Assembly: GCF_003286085.1 (NCBI RefSeq)
Contig: NW_020825322.1
Span: 2,046,001-2,110,000, forward strand
Source of the DNA: Drosophila persimilis
Lineage: Eukaryota > Arthropoda > Insecta > Diptera > Drosophilidae
DNA: 64,000 bases
Reading direction: 5' to 3'
The notes below the pieces were generated by a model, which was not told the DNA's origin, did no database searches, and saw only the letters and a program-made list of their open reading frames with translations. The position numbers and the translations under genes are program-made. This document shows, piece after piece, positions 1-11,048 of the stretch (the stretch's first letter is position 1; the number at the start of each line of letters is the position of its first letter).

Positions 1-249
1 GTTGCGGTGTCCGCAGCAACTCACAACGTTCCCCCTCGTTTTCTCTTAGTTCGGTTGTCGTTCCTAGTATCTATACTTTATTCAACATATTTTTTGCTCT
101 GTTTCATTATCTTCTCTGTGTATCACTTCACTCGATCAGTTCTCCTCGCCCTGAGTCTACTGCTTAATGATAGCTTTTTTGATTCTCATACTATTTTCAT
201 CTCGCTACTGTCTCTCGTTATTTTTTTCTTCTTTCTAGCAAATTTTCTC

Positions 250-345
250 TCATTATTTCTCTCTCGCTATTTTCTGTCGTTATTTCCCTCTCGCTATTCT
301 CTTTCGTTTTTTCCCTCTCGCTATTTTCTTTTGTTATTTTTCTCT
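250..345. repeat. Degenerate ~25-bp pyrimidine-rich tandem repeat
   Basis: The core CTCTCGCTATT recurs about every 25 bases between T-rich linkers (for example TTATTTCTCTCTCGCTATTT), about four copies. The copies differ by several substitutions, so this looks like an old minisatellite. It makes a spurious open frame rich in Phe, Leu and Ser. Confidence 0.6.
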
Positions 346-3300
346 CAATGTTTCATTCTCTTGCTCATTTCCCTTCGCTTCTTGTCTCGCTATGGTCATA
401 TTTCTGGTCATATTTAGTTGATATATCCTTCCTTGAATAGATCTCTTTCCCTCTGCCTGTATTTTTATTTGGACATCAAAATCTTTCTGCCGTCTCAGCA
501 TACTTATCTCTCGTTTCGTGCTGTTGTTTCGCTCATTTCTCTCAGCTGCACTCGCATCCATATTTCCTCATTCTCGTCTCTGTGTTCCTTATAATGGACT
601 ATAATTGGTTATCCCCTGTATGTTCCCACTTTTCCGGCCGTCTTTCCGCATTGGTTTCGCCACTCTCTTTTATGTCCTATGCAATTTACTTTTTGCCCTT
701 TGGCCAACTTTCAATTTGCACCGAGCTGCCTCTGCCTCTGGCTATGGCGCTGGCGCTGGCTCCTCTTTTACACCTCCTCTCGCTCTCTGGGCTGGTGGTT
801 TTGCCCACACCCAACTCGTCATCAATCTGTCCGCCGCCAGCCGCCAGCAGCCTGCCGCCTGCCGCCTGCACCTCCTCCGATCCGCTTCCTCTCGCTCTCT
901 CCCTCTCGCTTTGGGTTCGCCTTTGGCCATGCTCCAGTTTTTGTGCCATTTTCCCAATTGCTTTCTGTGTGGTTTTCCCCCTTTTGTTGCTGCATTCAGT
1001 ACGGGCCGAATGCTGGATGCTTTTACCAAATCCTAGGCGTGATTTGCCGTTTAATTGTGCAGCAAGTTGCCAAAAACGCAATGAGTGAGAAATGGATATT
1101 TGGATATCTGACCTCTCTACCCCCCTTGCCACTCCCCCTCCGTGTCTCTCTGCCACTGGCTCTTTTTCTGGCTTTGGGTCTTTCTGTTTCTCGTTCTCGT
1201 TTTAGCCCAGTGCCATTATGGTGCTGCACTTTTGTGGGTCTGTATGTCTTTTTTTTCTGTTTCGTTTTTGGCCCCTTCAACTCTGAATTCATGTCCTGGC
1301 TGGGTCCTGCCATGTCAGCTTAGACACGAGAATCGTTTTTGGCGGCATGCGTGATTTGCCAGCTCTCCTTCCTCCAGTCCATGTCTCTCGTTCTGGCCTT
1401 TGCACTCATCAATAAGCCAACAAACTTACAAAACAGTCTGCGAATAGAGACAGGGCCGGGGCGGGGTCAGGGACAGTGACGAGGAAGCAAGGACCAGGGA
1501 CCAGGGACCAGGAACATGGGCCAGAACTCGAAGCAGGACAGACAGTGCTTTGCACTTTGGTGGGAGCTTCCCGCTCCATTTGATCCACCTCGCCCTTAAC
1601 AGTGAGGAGGTCTGGGCTTCATTTGATACACCTCTCCCACAGCAGTATGGGGACTTCCTCTTCTGCTCTCTGTACGAGTACGTGCGCAAATCATTTGAAA
1701 AAATCCATCAAAATTCCGCAAATAACTGCACGTGTCCTGCGTGTGTGTGTGTCGCATGTATGTCCTGGAAAGTTACTTCGTTTCAATCAGGCATCTTTGG
1801 TATACAGCATCCATCTTTTACTTGGCTTTGACAATCCCCCAGTTCTGACAGGGACTGCTGGCTCTGTCAGGACTCCATCTCCATGTTCATCTCCACTTTC
1901 AATTCCAGTTCCATTTTCTAGGAGTTCCTGCGAGGGCTTCTTCTTTAAGGCTCTCCTTGCATTTGATTAAGTGCTGGACGTCGTGTTTACGGCGAGAGGA
2001 CTGTTGTGGAAGTAGAACATGTGAACTTTCTCATTTGAGCTAATGATCCGTGTAATCTGCACCCATCCACACCAACGCCGTGGCCCCAGAGAACCCCTGA
2101 GCTCCGTGTGTGTATGTAAAGTAGAGGACCAGGGGATCAGGGACCTAGGACTTGCTTGGCTGGGGCAAAAGCTTCACATAATTGGCATAAGTTTGCACTT
2201 AAGTAAAAGGCAAACATACATTAAGAATGCATATATATATATACATATACCTTTGCTTGTTCTTGTATCAGTGGGAGCCGCTCCTTGGCGGCTCGCCTCG
2301 ACTCGTCTCACGGTAGATTTAACACACGGCGGAGCGTTCAATAAATGTCAGCAATTAAAAAGACGCAGTGAATGTTGTACCCTGCAAAGGTGACAGAAAA
2401 ACATGCCTCTACCTCTGTCTCTCTTTCGCTTTGTCTCCCACTCTCCCTTTCTCCCACTCGCTGTGCGTGCGTGTGGGCGTGGTTAAGGAGCCTGGCTTGC
2501 CACGCGAGTGGGCGTCAAATAGCGTGGCAAACAGCCGCGGTAAATACCCCCCGACGCCCCCGAACACACACAAACAAATATTGGATATTGTGGAATGCGT
2601 GGAATCGGCACGGAATGTGGAATACGAGTGGATATTTGAAAAATACAACGCGTCGAGAGGCAATCTAGCCCCGGGAAGGATCTATGTAACTGGAAAACGG
2701 CATACAAATTAAAAATCAAAGTGAAATGCCCCATAAATTCGAAATAAGTTCACATGAAAAATACTTGGATTTCTTTTTTTAATTTCATCTCATAAATATG
2801 TGGAAAATGTGCATTGGTGGGCGAAACAGTTTCATTGAACAATAACTGCATTCCCTGAAAAGAGCAAAGAGCAGTTTCAGTGGATTGAGGAATGTTTTTA
2901 ATAAAAACATGGGAATATTTTAAAATCGAAGCCATATAGAAATGACTCTCTCTTCTCACTTACACTTCCAGTGGATTGGAATGAATGGAATGGAACTCAG
3001 TCTAGCGGAATCCCGGCCAAGATCCTCCATTCGAGTCGAAATATCAAGCAACCAGAGCTTTAAGAGTTCTCATAATCAGGATCAAGGGATCATTTTATAG
3101 TCCGGAGTAATGGAAACTTTTAGAGCAAGGGAGCAAGCCCATTTCATGAGCAGAAACTCGTGGAATGGAACACTTTTTGGGCTTTTCTTTGTCACATCCA
3201 AATTGTTGGCTATTTCTGGACCGAGGGAATTTATTAAATCTCTTCCAGAGATTGATTTGTCGATGTCACTTTGGCTCTTGTTCCGGTCTGTGGCCTTTCG

Positions 3301-3544
3301 TCTCGCCAAATGATTGATGGCCATCTCGGGAATGGGGGGTGCCATCTCTGTGTGCAAATTGTTAGGATAATCGGGCAGTGGGGCAGTGGATGATGATGAT
3401 GGGATGATGGGGGATAGCGGCTTTTGTCGGATTTTGCTCTTTGCTTAAAATGCAGATTTGCATTGCTGCCTGGCTTCTGGCTTGAGGTGAACCGAAAATA
3501 TCTCAATTTCAATTGCATCTTTCGCAGTTGTTTTGCAACAGAGC

Positions 3545-3607
3545 ATCTGTATCTGCAGCAATATCTGTATCTGTATCCGTATCCGTATCTGTGTCCGTAT
3601 CTGTATG
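3545..3607. repeat. TATCTG/TATCCG hexamer repeat
   Basis: About nine tandem or near-tandem copies of TATCYG, mixed TATCTG and TATCCG. Simple sequence with no coding meaning seen. Confidence 0.75.
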
Positions 3608-5710
3608 ATGCTAAATATCAATTTCAATTGTGTGACCGACTGAGATGCAAATGCAGATGCAAATACAATTACCAATTAACTCGGTTGATTTCTCGGATTC
3701 TGGTTGTTATTTCCAAATGTACATATACTCGCACACACACATGCCACATGCCCAGAATTTCGTTTCACTTATCAGTGGCGCACTATCTGTCCTGTGAGCC
3801 AGATGGATGGATATCACAGCATATAGTCACCCATATACATTTATACATATATGTATATAGCCACACGAGTATATGTGTCAGCAGCAATTGAACATGTACC
3901 GGCCACAAAAGCAGGGACTAAGAGGAGGGGAGAGCGTGGAGGGTAGAGATGGGCACCCTTGTGGAACGTGCTGCGATGTCTTCACATAATTAGCATTGAA
4001 CACGAGACGGCACAAAAATGCAAGTAATAAGCAAAAACAAACCCTGCCCCTAATTGAAGTGCCATGGGATAACGCCCACGATCCTGCTGGGGCGAAGGGA
4101 CGGCACGGCACGTGCTATCCAGAACCGTTCGAAGAACAGCCCACCCAACAGCAGTCGTGGATAATTTGACAAGTTTTTGTGCTTCGGTGGCGCAATCTTT
4201 AATTTAAATGCCAGCCATCTTCACGTTTATCAGATTATTTTCGACAAACACAGGACCCACGCTTACGTATATATATATACAAATATATATATATATATGT
4301 ACATAATCGTATCTGTACATATACGAGTGACTGAATGTGTCCGCCCTCGTGATTAGCAGCATAATAGGACCACATCCCCCATTGACCTCAAAGAACTGGG
4401 CTTTCGGCTGCCTTTCAGTGGGTCTAAAATTGTAATTTGTGTGGCAAGCAAGCAGTTGTGTGTTTAAGTTTGTAAAACTTTAAGGACTTCTCCCGATTTC
4501 ACATAGTTTGCCCAGACCGATTCCCAAGATATCACTGAAATTACATTACATTTCGAGAGCTCGAAGAGAATCACTCAACAGGTGGCAGACTATAAGAAAC
4601 CCGCTAATCAATTCCATATTTTTTAATGGCCCTTATAGTGAAAAACTATAAAATCGTGAGGATGTTTAGAGGTTTCATAGGAATAGTTTCCAAGGGAACA
4701 GCGAGAATCATCTCATCCTTTCGCGTCACCAAGGGTAAAACTAGGAGCACATTGATAGTATGAGGATACTCACATCTTTGTTTAAAGGGAATGCAATAAT
4801 TCCAGAGCTAATTGCATTGAATTATCGACAACACTGTGATCAAATTCTCAATTTGGAAGTACTTTAGTATTTCCGTAAAATTTAGAAAGATTGCAGCAAT
4901 TTACGATGCTTTAACGTCTACTGAAGTTTTGTGTTGTCCCAAACCGTAGATATTCCTTGAATAGATTTCCCTTTATGGAGCTTGTTGTCTAAATTTAGAA
5001 AGCCTTGAAATGCAATAGCTTCAAAAGAGTATGCCGCACCGCCGCGGCGGTCTCCTTTCAGTTATTTAATATTCTTATCGCTAATGAAGTGTTTATGGGG
5101 TATGTCAGGAATTGGTTTGCCAGGATATTACTTTACCTCGCCATTTCGCTTTCGCTTTCGCTGTCGGTTTCCTCTGCTCTTCTGGTCTTAACCTGATGCC
5201 GTTGACTCAATTACACGGCGTTTGCCATGCAATTTGTGCCCCCCCGCCCCCTCTGCTCCGTCCTTCGCACACATGTGTTTCAACGCCGCACGGAGATTCG
5301 CAATTTTCATTTACATTTTTTCCAGTTTTTTTCATGAAAATATTTTTGCATTTGCAGCATCCGGCGACACGGTGTCCTTTCGCGTGGTGCCCGCCCCCGC
5401 TTTGTGCCACATGCCACCAGTGAAAATAAAGAAACAACAGCAGGAACATTTCCGAGCCCCATAAAAGCCGTCAGACCCGACGCCCGATGCCCGACGAAGG
5501 GCGGAAGCGACAACATTTTATGACGGTCACATAATAACATCGGAGCGTCGAACGGTGAACGGTGAACGGTCCAGCGTTCCAACGTTCCAGCGTTCCATCG
5601 TCCCAGTGTTCCACACGCACACACAGAAGGCAGGGGACGGATGATGCAAATTACGTGCCACATGAAGCGTCAAAGCTTTTGATTTCATTGTCAGCACCAG
5701 AGCAGGAGAA

Positions 5711-5750
5711 TTTAAATCCGAATCCAAATCCGAATCCGAATCCGAATCTG
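5711..5750. repeat. AATCCG hexamer repeat
   Basis: Six to seven copies of AATCCG/AATCCA in a row, about 70 bases upstream of the CAG tract that opens channel exon 1. Possibly in the 5' UTR or the preceding intron. Confidence 0.75.
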
Positions 5751-5827
5751 AAGTGGGAAAACCGTAACGTCTCGCATCACTCACTTGAGTGACTGATTGA
5801 GTGACTGTGTGACTGATTGACCAAACC

Positions 5828-5828
<1 letters not shown>

Positions 5829-5906
<78 letters not shown>
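5829..5906 (+). repeat. Pure (CAG)26 tract
   Basis: Twenty-six uninterrupted CAG units. They are in frame with channel exon 1 and would read as 26 glutamines, but the frame is closed by a TGA at 5814 and the first in-frame ATG (5949) is downstream. The tract is therefore either 5' UTR, or coding if an upstream exon is spliced to an acceptor at or near ACCACAG just before it. Such pure tracts are usually length-polymorphic. Confidence 0.9.
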
Positions 5907-5908
<2 letters not shown>

Positions 5909-5948
5909 CCAGCAGCAGAAGCGTTCCATTAAAAGTGCGCCAATTCCG

Positions 5949-6237
5949 ATGGCGGCCTTCCTCGGTAACGACATTAGCAGCGGCAGCCCCAGCAGCTCCG
6001 CCGGCATGCGCAGCGGTGCCACCGCAGCCGCAGCTGCAACAGCAGCTCTGAACGGCGGTGGCGGGGGGCGTGGCGGTAGTCGCCAGGGCGCCGCCAATGG
6101 GGGTGGCAGTGCATCGACCTCAGGTCCATCGGCATCGTCCAAGTCGGAGAAGCACGACGACGGCGAGGAGGGCGGCATTGGCATCCTCTGCGGCTGTGGC
6201 AACAGAGCCCCCAAGTCGCACTGCATATCGGCAACAG
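5949..6237 (+). CDS. Two-pore-domain potassium channel, exon 1 (N-terminus)
   Basis: First coding exon of a K2P channel, a plasma-membrane dimer that passes background potassium current. It gives residues 1-96 if translation starts at the ATG at 5949: a cytosolic, low-complexity region (Ser, Gly, Ala) ending in a Cys-rich stretch (ILCGCGNR). The start is the first in-frame ATG after the TGA at 5814, but its context (CCG before ATG) is weak for flies, so an upstream start through splicing into the CAG tract is possible. The exon ends at ACAG|GTGAGT, a strong donor, in phase 1; the split codon joins to GGC (Gly97) in exon 2. The family is clear from the later exons. I cannot say which named fly K2P gene this is, so no symbol is given. 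Confidence 0.85.
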
Positions 6238-6420
6238 GTGAGTCAAGCTGTACATCAGTCATCCGCTGTCATTCATGCGCTGAGAAAGTCACTCATTCGG
6301 GTGGAGCAATCATTCATTCAAATAAGTCTGCCATCAGGTCTCATTTGGTCTGATTCGAGGACTTCCAGAATCCTTGAGGCTTTGTGAATCACTCAGTTGT
6401 TCCTCCCCTTTCCGTTTTAG

Positions 6421-6577
6421 GCGTTCTTCTGCTGGTGCTTCTGTACACCGCCATGGGGTCGATCATCTTTGTGACCCTCGAGGGTGAGCTGGAGGATGGG
6501 AGTGCCGTGGAAACCGCTGTGGCCGCCTCCAAGCCATATCCCCGCACTGAATTGGCCAACGCTGAGATACGCTCCAG
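6421..6577 (+). CDS. K2P channel exon 2 (TM1 and start of cap)
   Basis: Follows acceptor CCGTTTTAG at 6420. Encodes Gly97 to about residue 148. The first part is transmembrane helix 1 (LLLVLLYTAMGSIIFVTLEG, about 98-118), followed by the start of the extracellular cap domain (ELEDGSAVETA and beyond). Intron 1 is 183 bases. The exon ends TCCAG|GCAAGT, so intron 2 (6578-6651, 74 bases) starts with GC rather than GT. The rest of that donor is consensus, and the join completes an Arg codon (AG|A) in frame. Confidence 0.93.
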
Positions 6578-6651
6578 GCAAGTCTCAATCGTTGTTCATT
6601 GATACTGTGACGATCCATCACTGATCGGATCACTTTGGCTCTGATTTTTAG

Positions 6652-6748
6652 AACTGTGGATCGCCTGTGGTCGATAACGGAGGACCTCAATATACTGTAC
6701 AAGGAGAACTGGACTCGTCTGGCTGCCCAGGAGGTTCAACTGTTTCAG
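6652..6748 (+). CDS. K2P channel exon 3 (extracellular cap)
   Basis: Acceptor TGATTTTTAG at 6651. Encodes residues 149-181, starting RTVDRLWSITEDLNILYKEN and ending VQLFQ, consistent with the helical cap between TM1 and pore 1 of K2P channels. No cysteine is seen in this part. It ends in phase 0 at TTTCAG|GTGAGA. Intron 3 is 95 bases. Confidence 0.92.
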
Positions 6749-6843
6749 GTGAGACCCGCGGCAGTCGCGGCACTCCTTTGCGCTTTGCATGCTAATGGAG
6801 CATCCTTCCTGCGTCCGTCTCTCGGTGTCGTTCTTTTCCGCAG

Positions 6844-6973
6844 GACACTCTGCTGCGGGCCGTTCGTCAGTCAAAGGCTTATCCACCAGGCGGTATCCAG
6901 ATGAATGCACCGACCCACAAATGGACCTATGCCTCGGCCTTTCTCTACTCCATGACATTAATTACAACGATAG
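6844..6973 (+). CDS. K2P channel exon 4 (pore helix 1 and most of filter 1)
   Basis: Acceptor TTTTCCGCAG at 6843. Encodes residues 182-224: the end of the cap, then the pore helix (YASAFLYSMTLITTI). The selectivity filter is split by the intron: TTI plus the first base of Gly lies here, and GYG is completed in exon 5. Donor ATAG|GTGAGT, phase 1. An intron after the first base of the filter Gly codon is a recurrent position in animal K2P genes (family knowledge, not checked here). Confidence 0.95.
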
Positions 6974-9892
6974 GTGAGTGAGAAGTCCTTTATGCCTCAC
7001 AAACGGGTTCTACCCCTACCCCTACCCATAGCCGTACCCGTGCCCGTACCCGTGCCCGTGCCTGTGCCCCTCTCTTGATTCCTTTGTTGGCTCATGTTGT
7101 TCACTGGCTCTGGCCCCCCTGGTTCGATTCTCTGGGCAATTTATTAGCCCGGCCTGACGTTTGCCGTCGCCTGCCAAGTGCCAGAACCCAACCAGACACG
7201 TGTGCGTGTCCCACTCTCCCGCTCTGTGAGTGTGCATCTGTGTGAGACGTTGAGTGAGCGCCTCTGCCTGGCTGAGCAGCGGCTGACCAGAGATGTTCGG
7301 TCCACTGACGCCTGGCCGCCCCAGTCCCTGCCAGTCCAGGATTGCCCTCGGTTTGCCCTCGGCATACCCCGGACTGCCCTGGACTGCCCCGAACTGCTGT
7401 TTTTAATTAACAAACTGTCAACCGACGGCATCGATTCCGTTCGTCTTGGCCACAACAATTCTTACCCTCCGTCGACGATTGTGTGATATACTATATATTT
7501 TTTTTCAATTTACCAATGCGTGCTGCCGTGCGCCCGGGATCTTCTCTGATTTCAATTAGGTATATGTGAGCCCCTCCGGCTTACTAAGCAATTCCTCTGC
7601 AGAAAGGATATCCGGAATGGGTCATGAAGATGCATGCCAAACGCAATTAACATGCCCCCTCTTTAATCGAACACTGCCTCACCAAACCACCCCAGACCAG
7701 CGCCTCCTGCTCCCCCTCCTCCCCCTCCTCCCCCTGCTCGTTGTCCTCCTTGTCCTCGGCCTTCTCCTGATGTACATGCAAATTGAAGTGCTGTTGGTCG
7801 AAGGTTGAGAGACACCAAAATAATTGAAAAAAATAATTTGAAATAACCAGAAAAACGGAAGCGCCTAAAGCCTACCAATGAATACCCTTGGAATCAATAG
7901 ATCCTACAGGATACCTCTTCATCTTGTCATCTTGACTCTTAGAACTATCAAAGTAGATGAAAATATGCTCTGATCGATTGAGAATTCTGTGCGTGGCCTG
8001 TGGCATGCCCTCAAATACGATTAAAGGGTGTTGTAAATCGGCTGGTCGGGCCCGCTCGTTCACTGAACTATGACCACACTAAGGGAGGACTAAGGGTAAC
8101 GGAAATAGACCGGTCACGCACTGTGGCTGACACATGAACAAAAGTGGAGCAGGACCCACAGCGGGGCCTACAGCAGGGCCTTTAGCTGGGCGATTGTGGC
8201 TGAAGCAGTGAGTGGAAGAGAGATTGCGATTGGAGGATGTGGTTTGATTGGAATGGCTGGACAGATTCGTTCACAATAAACGCGCTGTTAAATCAATCGA
8301 ATTTGTAGCAATCAGCAACAGCAATACACCCCTCGCGGCGGCTGCAGCCCCACCACAGCAGCACCTACTGGCCCCTCATCACATTATGGGAATTGAGTTT
8401 GAGTTTGAAATCAAAACTCAATTTCGGGCTGGTCCCCGGCGGAGGCAGAGAGGCGGCAGAGAGGCGGAGCAAGCGAGAAGGCAATCAAAAATCTGTCTAA
8501 ATACGGAACCACCCCCACCCCCACCCCCACCCCTCCCCTATTGCACTGTGTCGCTCCGGCCCGGCGCCATGTTTGTGTATAGAGTGTCATTGAAATTATT
8601 TTGACATCGCCGGAGAGGGGGATAGTACGTTATGTAGTTAAATAGAGACAGCGACAGACAGCCGAGAGAGGGGGCCGACCGACCTGCGGTTGTGAGTTGG
8701 GTAAACCGACAGAGAGATGGAGAGTGAGAGAGAGACAGAGGGGGGCGACAGGCAGGAGCATGCAGGAACAGACATGAACAGACAGGAGCGGACAGCAGCA
8801 GACAGGACTCAACATTCTGCATTCTGTAGCCATTGGCTATAGTATATGTATATGCACATATACATATGTACTATTCTGCGAGTACGGGTGTATCCACCGA
8901 TGAAGATGGGGCCCGGTCTTGGCTGGCACATCAATCAATTATGAAACAATTTGTCCCAAATTGCCGAGTGGGATATACTTACGTATATTTCGATTGTTTC
9001 GACTCCCCTTGACTAATGTGTATTCTATAAATACACATAAAACTGTGAAGGGTGTCGTCTGTTTTACTGCGGCTCTGCCAAAAGAGAGAACAAAATCTCA
9101 AAAGCTCAAAATCCCCATCCTGGCCACATTCAGTAGTCACCTTGGATTTTGGCCAAAAAGTTCTTTGTTGTTGGTTCTTTAATGTGCTTAGGGATTGACG
9201 ACAGGCGACAGGCGGCTGGAGAGATTTTTGGGGTGCTACCAAACGATCGTCGGGAGATTAAGTCGGGGATGGGGCACTGCGACTGGGACTGGGACTGGGG
9301 CTGTGTATAAGAGACAAGAACATTATGCAAAATTCACATCGATTATGTCCTGAGCCCCGGTGCGAGGCACAGCCACATCCCCGGCCTCCAGACCACGACA
9401 CTTTGCTCATTATTCAATAATGAAGATATTTTGGATGGGCATACGCTCGGATGGCCCGACCCGTCCCCGGCTGTGCCCCCCTGCCCTATCCCATCCGAGC
9501 TATTTTCGATGGCCACCTTTCCGTGGCGCCTACCTGTCCCCCAGCCAGTGGGCTCTGTCTGGGCCCAGGACATCGTTCAATTAAAATTCCAGCAGATTGG
9601 ATTTGTCTGGCAGTGATATGTGTGTCTGAATACAAGACTCCAACTGGCTGGCTGTCGGCTGATGGCGGTCTAATGGTTGTTTAGCTTCTCGCATAAAACA
9701 AATTTCATTGCCTAAAAAGCCTCGCCGTTGATGGATCGCTTAAAAATAATACCTTTCGCCTCAACAATTTCGATAAATTTATGTCAATTGCTGTGTGGGA
9801 ATTATGGAATGCGTATTTAATTTGCATTTACGTGGATTCTCATTCGATTAGCGTATTGATTTGCCCGCTAATTGATGGCAGTCGAGTGCTCC
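6974..9892. other. Intron 4, 5' part (no gene seen)
   Basis: Contains a TACCCN/TGCCCG hexamer run at about 7010-7080, a degenerate CCCCGGACTG-type repeat at 7315-7395, and CCCCCA copies at about 8508-8537. AT-rich stretches are scattered. No reading frame with protein-like composition was found on either strand. Confidence 0.6.
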
Positions 9893-11048
9893 CAGTGCAC
9901 TATGGTCCGAACGACCACTTTTGTTGGCCAAAATTAATAACTCCCGAGCGGAACAAGATTTTTTCATTTAGTTTTTTGTATTCGATATATATAATCAATA
10001 AGAAATGGATTTAAGAAAAAAAATGGGTGTGGCACCGCCCCTTTTTTTAATAATGCATATTTAAATTTTTAGTTATAGTGAAAAAAAGTATTAAGCAGAT
10101 TTTATTTAAGAAAACGGCGTTGCACGACTAAAAAAAATTTTGATTTAAATAAAAATAAAATCGTTTAAAGGTTTCCGTAAATTATTGCCGAAATCCTTGT
10201 CTAGAAGCAAGGTTAACGCCTCGTTAGGTGAGATATGTGCCGGCTTTCCGACTGGGTCCTGTACAGCCTTACGAACTTCGTTAGCATTCTCTGGGCATAA
10301 AGATAAAAGTAGTGAAATAAAGGCTTGTGGCCAATCCACATATTTTCGTTCCAACATCTTTGAATTTTACTGGCATTTGTTCCGGTATGTTGCCAAACGA
10401 TAACAAATTTTCTTGCTGGTATCTTCAAAAGCTTTATTAATTTTACCCTTCTCTGAATTCCATACGGCAAACAAATCTGCATTTTCGAATTTGAGGTTAT
10501 GTTCTATTAATGCAAATTCCAAGAATTGTGGTAAAAAGTGGCATTTCTAACTATATACATTTCAAAAAGAATTTATTAATCTACGACACACAAAAGATTT
10601 CAGGGTGGGACTAGGTAGGACTCACTTTGTACACCTTTTCAAAAATTAGTTTTCATTACAAGTTGGCACATGTTGAAGGCCTCACTTTAACCTTCAATTA
10701 CGAAGACATCACAACTACTAGAGACAGTTAAAAACTCAAAACACGAGTAAGAACCCGACAGATTAAGATTCATCAAAAAATGTAATCACGTCTTGGCGTT
10801 TTTCAATTTTTGAGAGATCTAAAGTGGTTATTAATTTGCCACTTTTTCCCTTCACGTGCTTTACTATAAAAACAGTTGGGTTGCACAGCTGATTTTGCGA
10901 ATGTGGCGCCATCTATGGAAATTTCTGGTACGCAGATTTAATGGTCGATCTTTTTCGAATGCAGAGCAATCAAACCCAGGTTTCCGTTTTGACTTTGAAA
11001 AATTAGGTTTCGGCCAACAAAAGTGGTCGTTCGGACCATAGTGCAGTG
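9893..11048. mobile_element. Transib-like DNA transposon, non-autonomous copy 1
   Basis: The element proper is 9898-11043 (1146 bp), with terminal inverted repeats starting CACTATGGTCCGAACGACCA and extending about 35 bases. It is flanked by a perfect 5-bp duplication, CAGTG, at 9893-9897 and 11044-11048. CACWATG termini with 5-bp target duplications define the Transib superfamily, related to RAG1. It is too short for a complete transposase. On the minus strand, near 10145-10482, it keeps overlapping open fragments (for example ALTLLLDKDFGNNLRK and KIPARKFVIVWQHTG) that are shared with copy 2 and may be transposase remnants. It lacks about 47 bases present in copy 2, lost between two short AAATT repeats. 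Confidence 0.85.

Larger units (their letters stand above)
1..5813. other. Upstream region without a recognisable gene
   Basis: No reading frame here looks like a protein; the longer open stretches are by-products of T/C-rich or repeat sequence. Contents: a pyrimidine-rich block at 1-420 with a degenerate unit of about 25 bp, GGACCA copies near 1490-1515, TATCTG-type hexamers at about 3545-3607, a TA tract at about 4266-4304, GCGTTCCA-like octamers at 5545-5605 and AATCCG hexamers at about 5711-5750. It lies directly 5' of the channel exon 1, so it should hold promoter or 5' UTR sequence. No TATA plus initiator pair at proper spacing could be defended, and 5' UTR exons may lie here or outside the window. 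Confidence 0.6.

Noticed and set aside
582-1323. Several overlapping 140-215 codon frames
   Set aside because: Pyrimidine-rich sequence is poor in stops in these frames; products are Pro/Leu/Ser/Phe-rich without domains, and three frames are open at once.
5777-6262. Minus-strand frame with a long cysteine run
   Set aside because: The cysteine run is the complement of the CAG repeat, so the frame is an artefact of the repeat.
7121-7140. GGTTCGATTC resembling a tRNA T-loop
   Set aside because: No matching acceptor, D or anticodon stems nearby.
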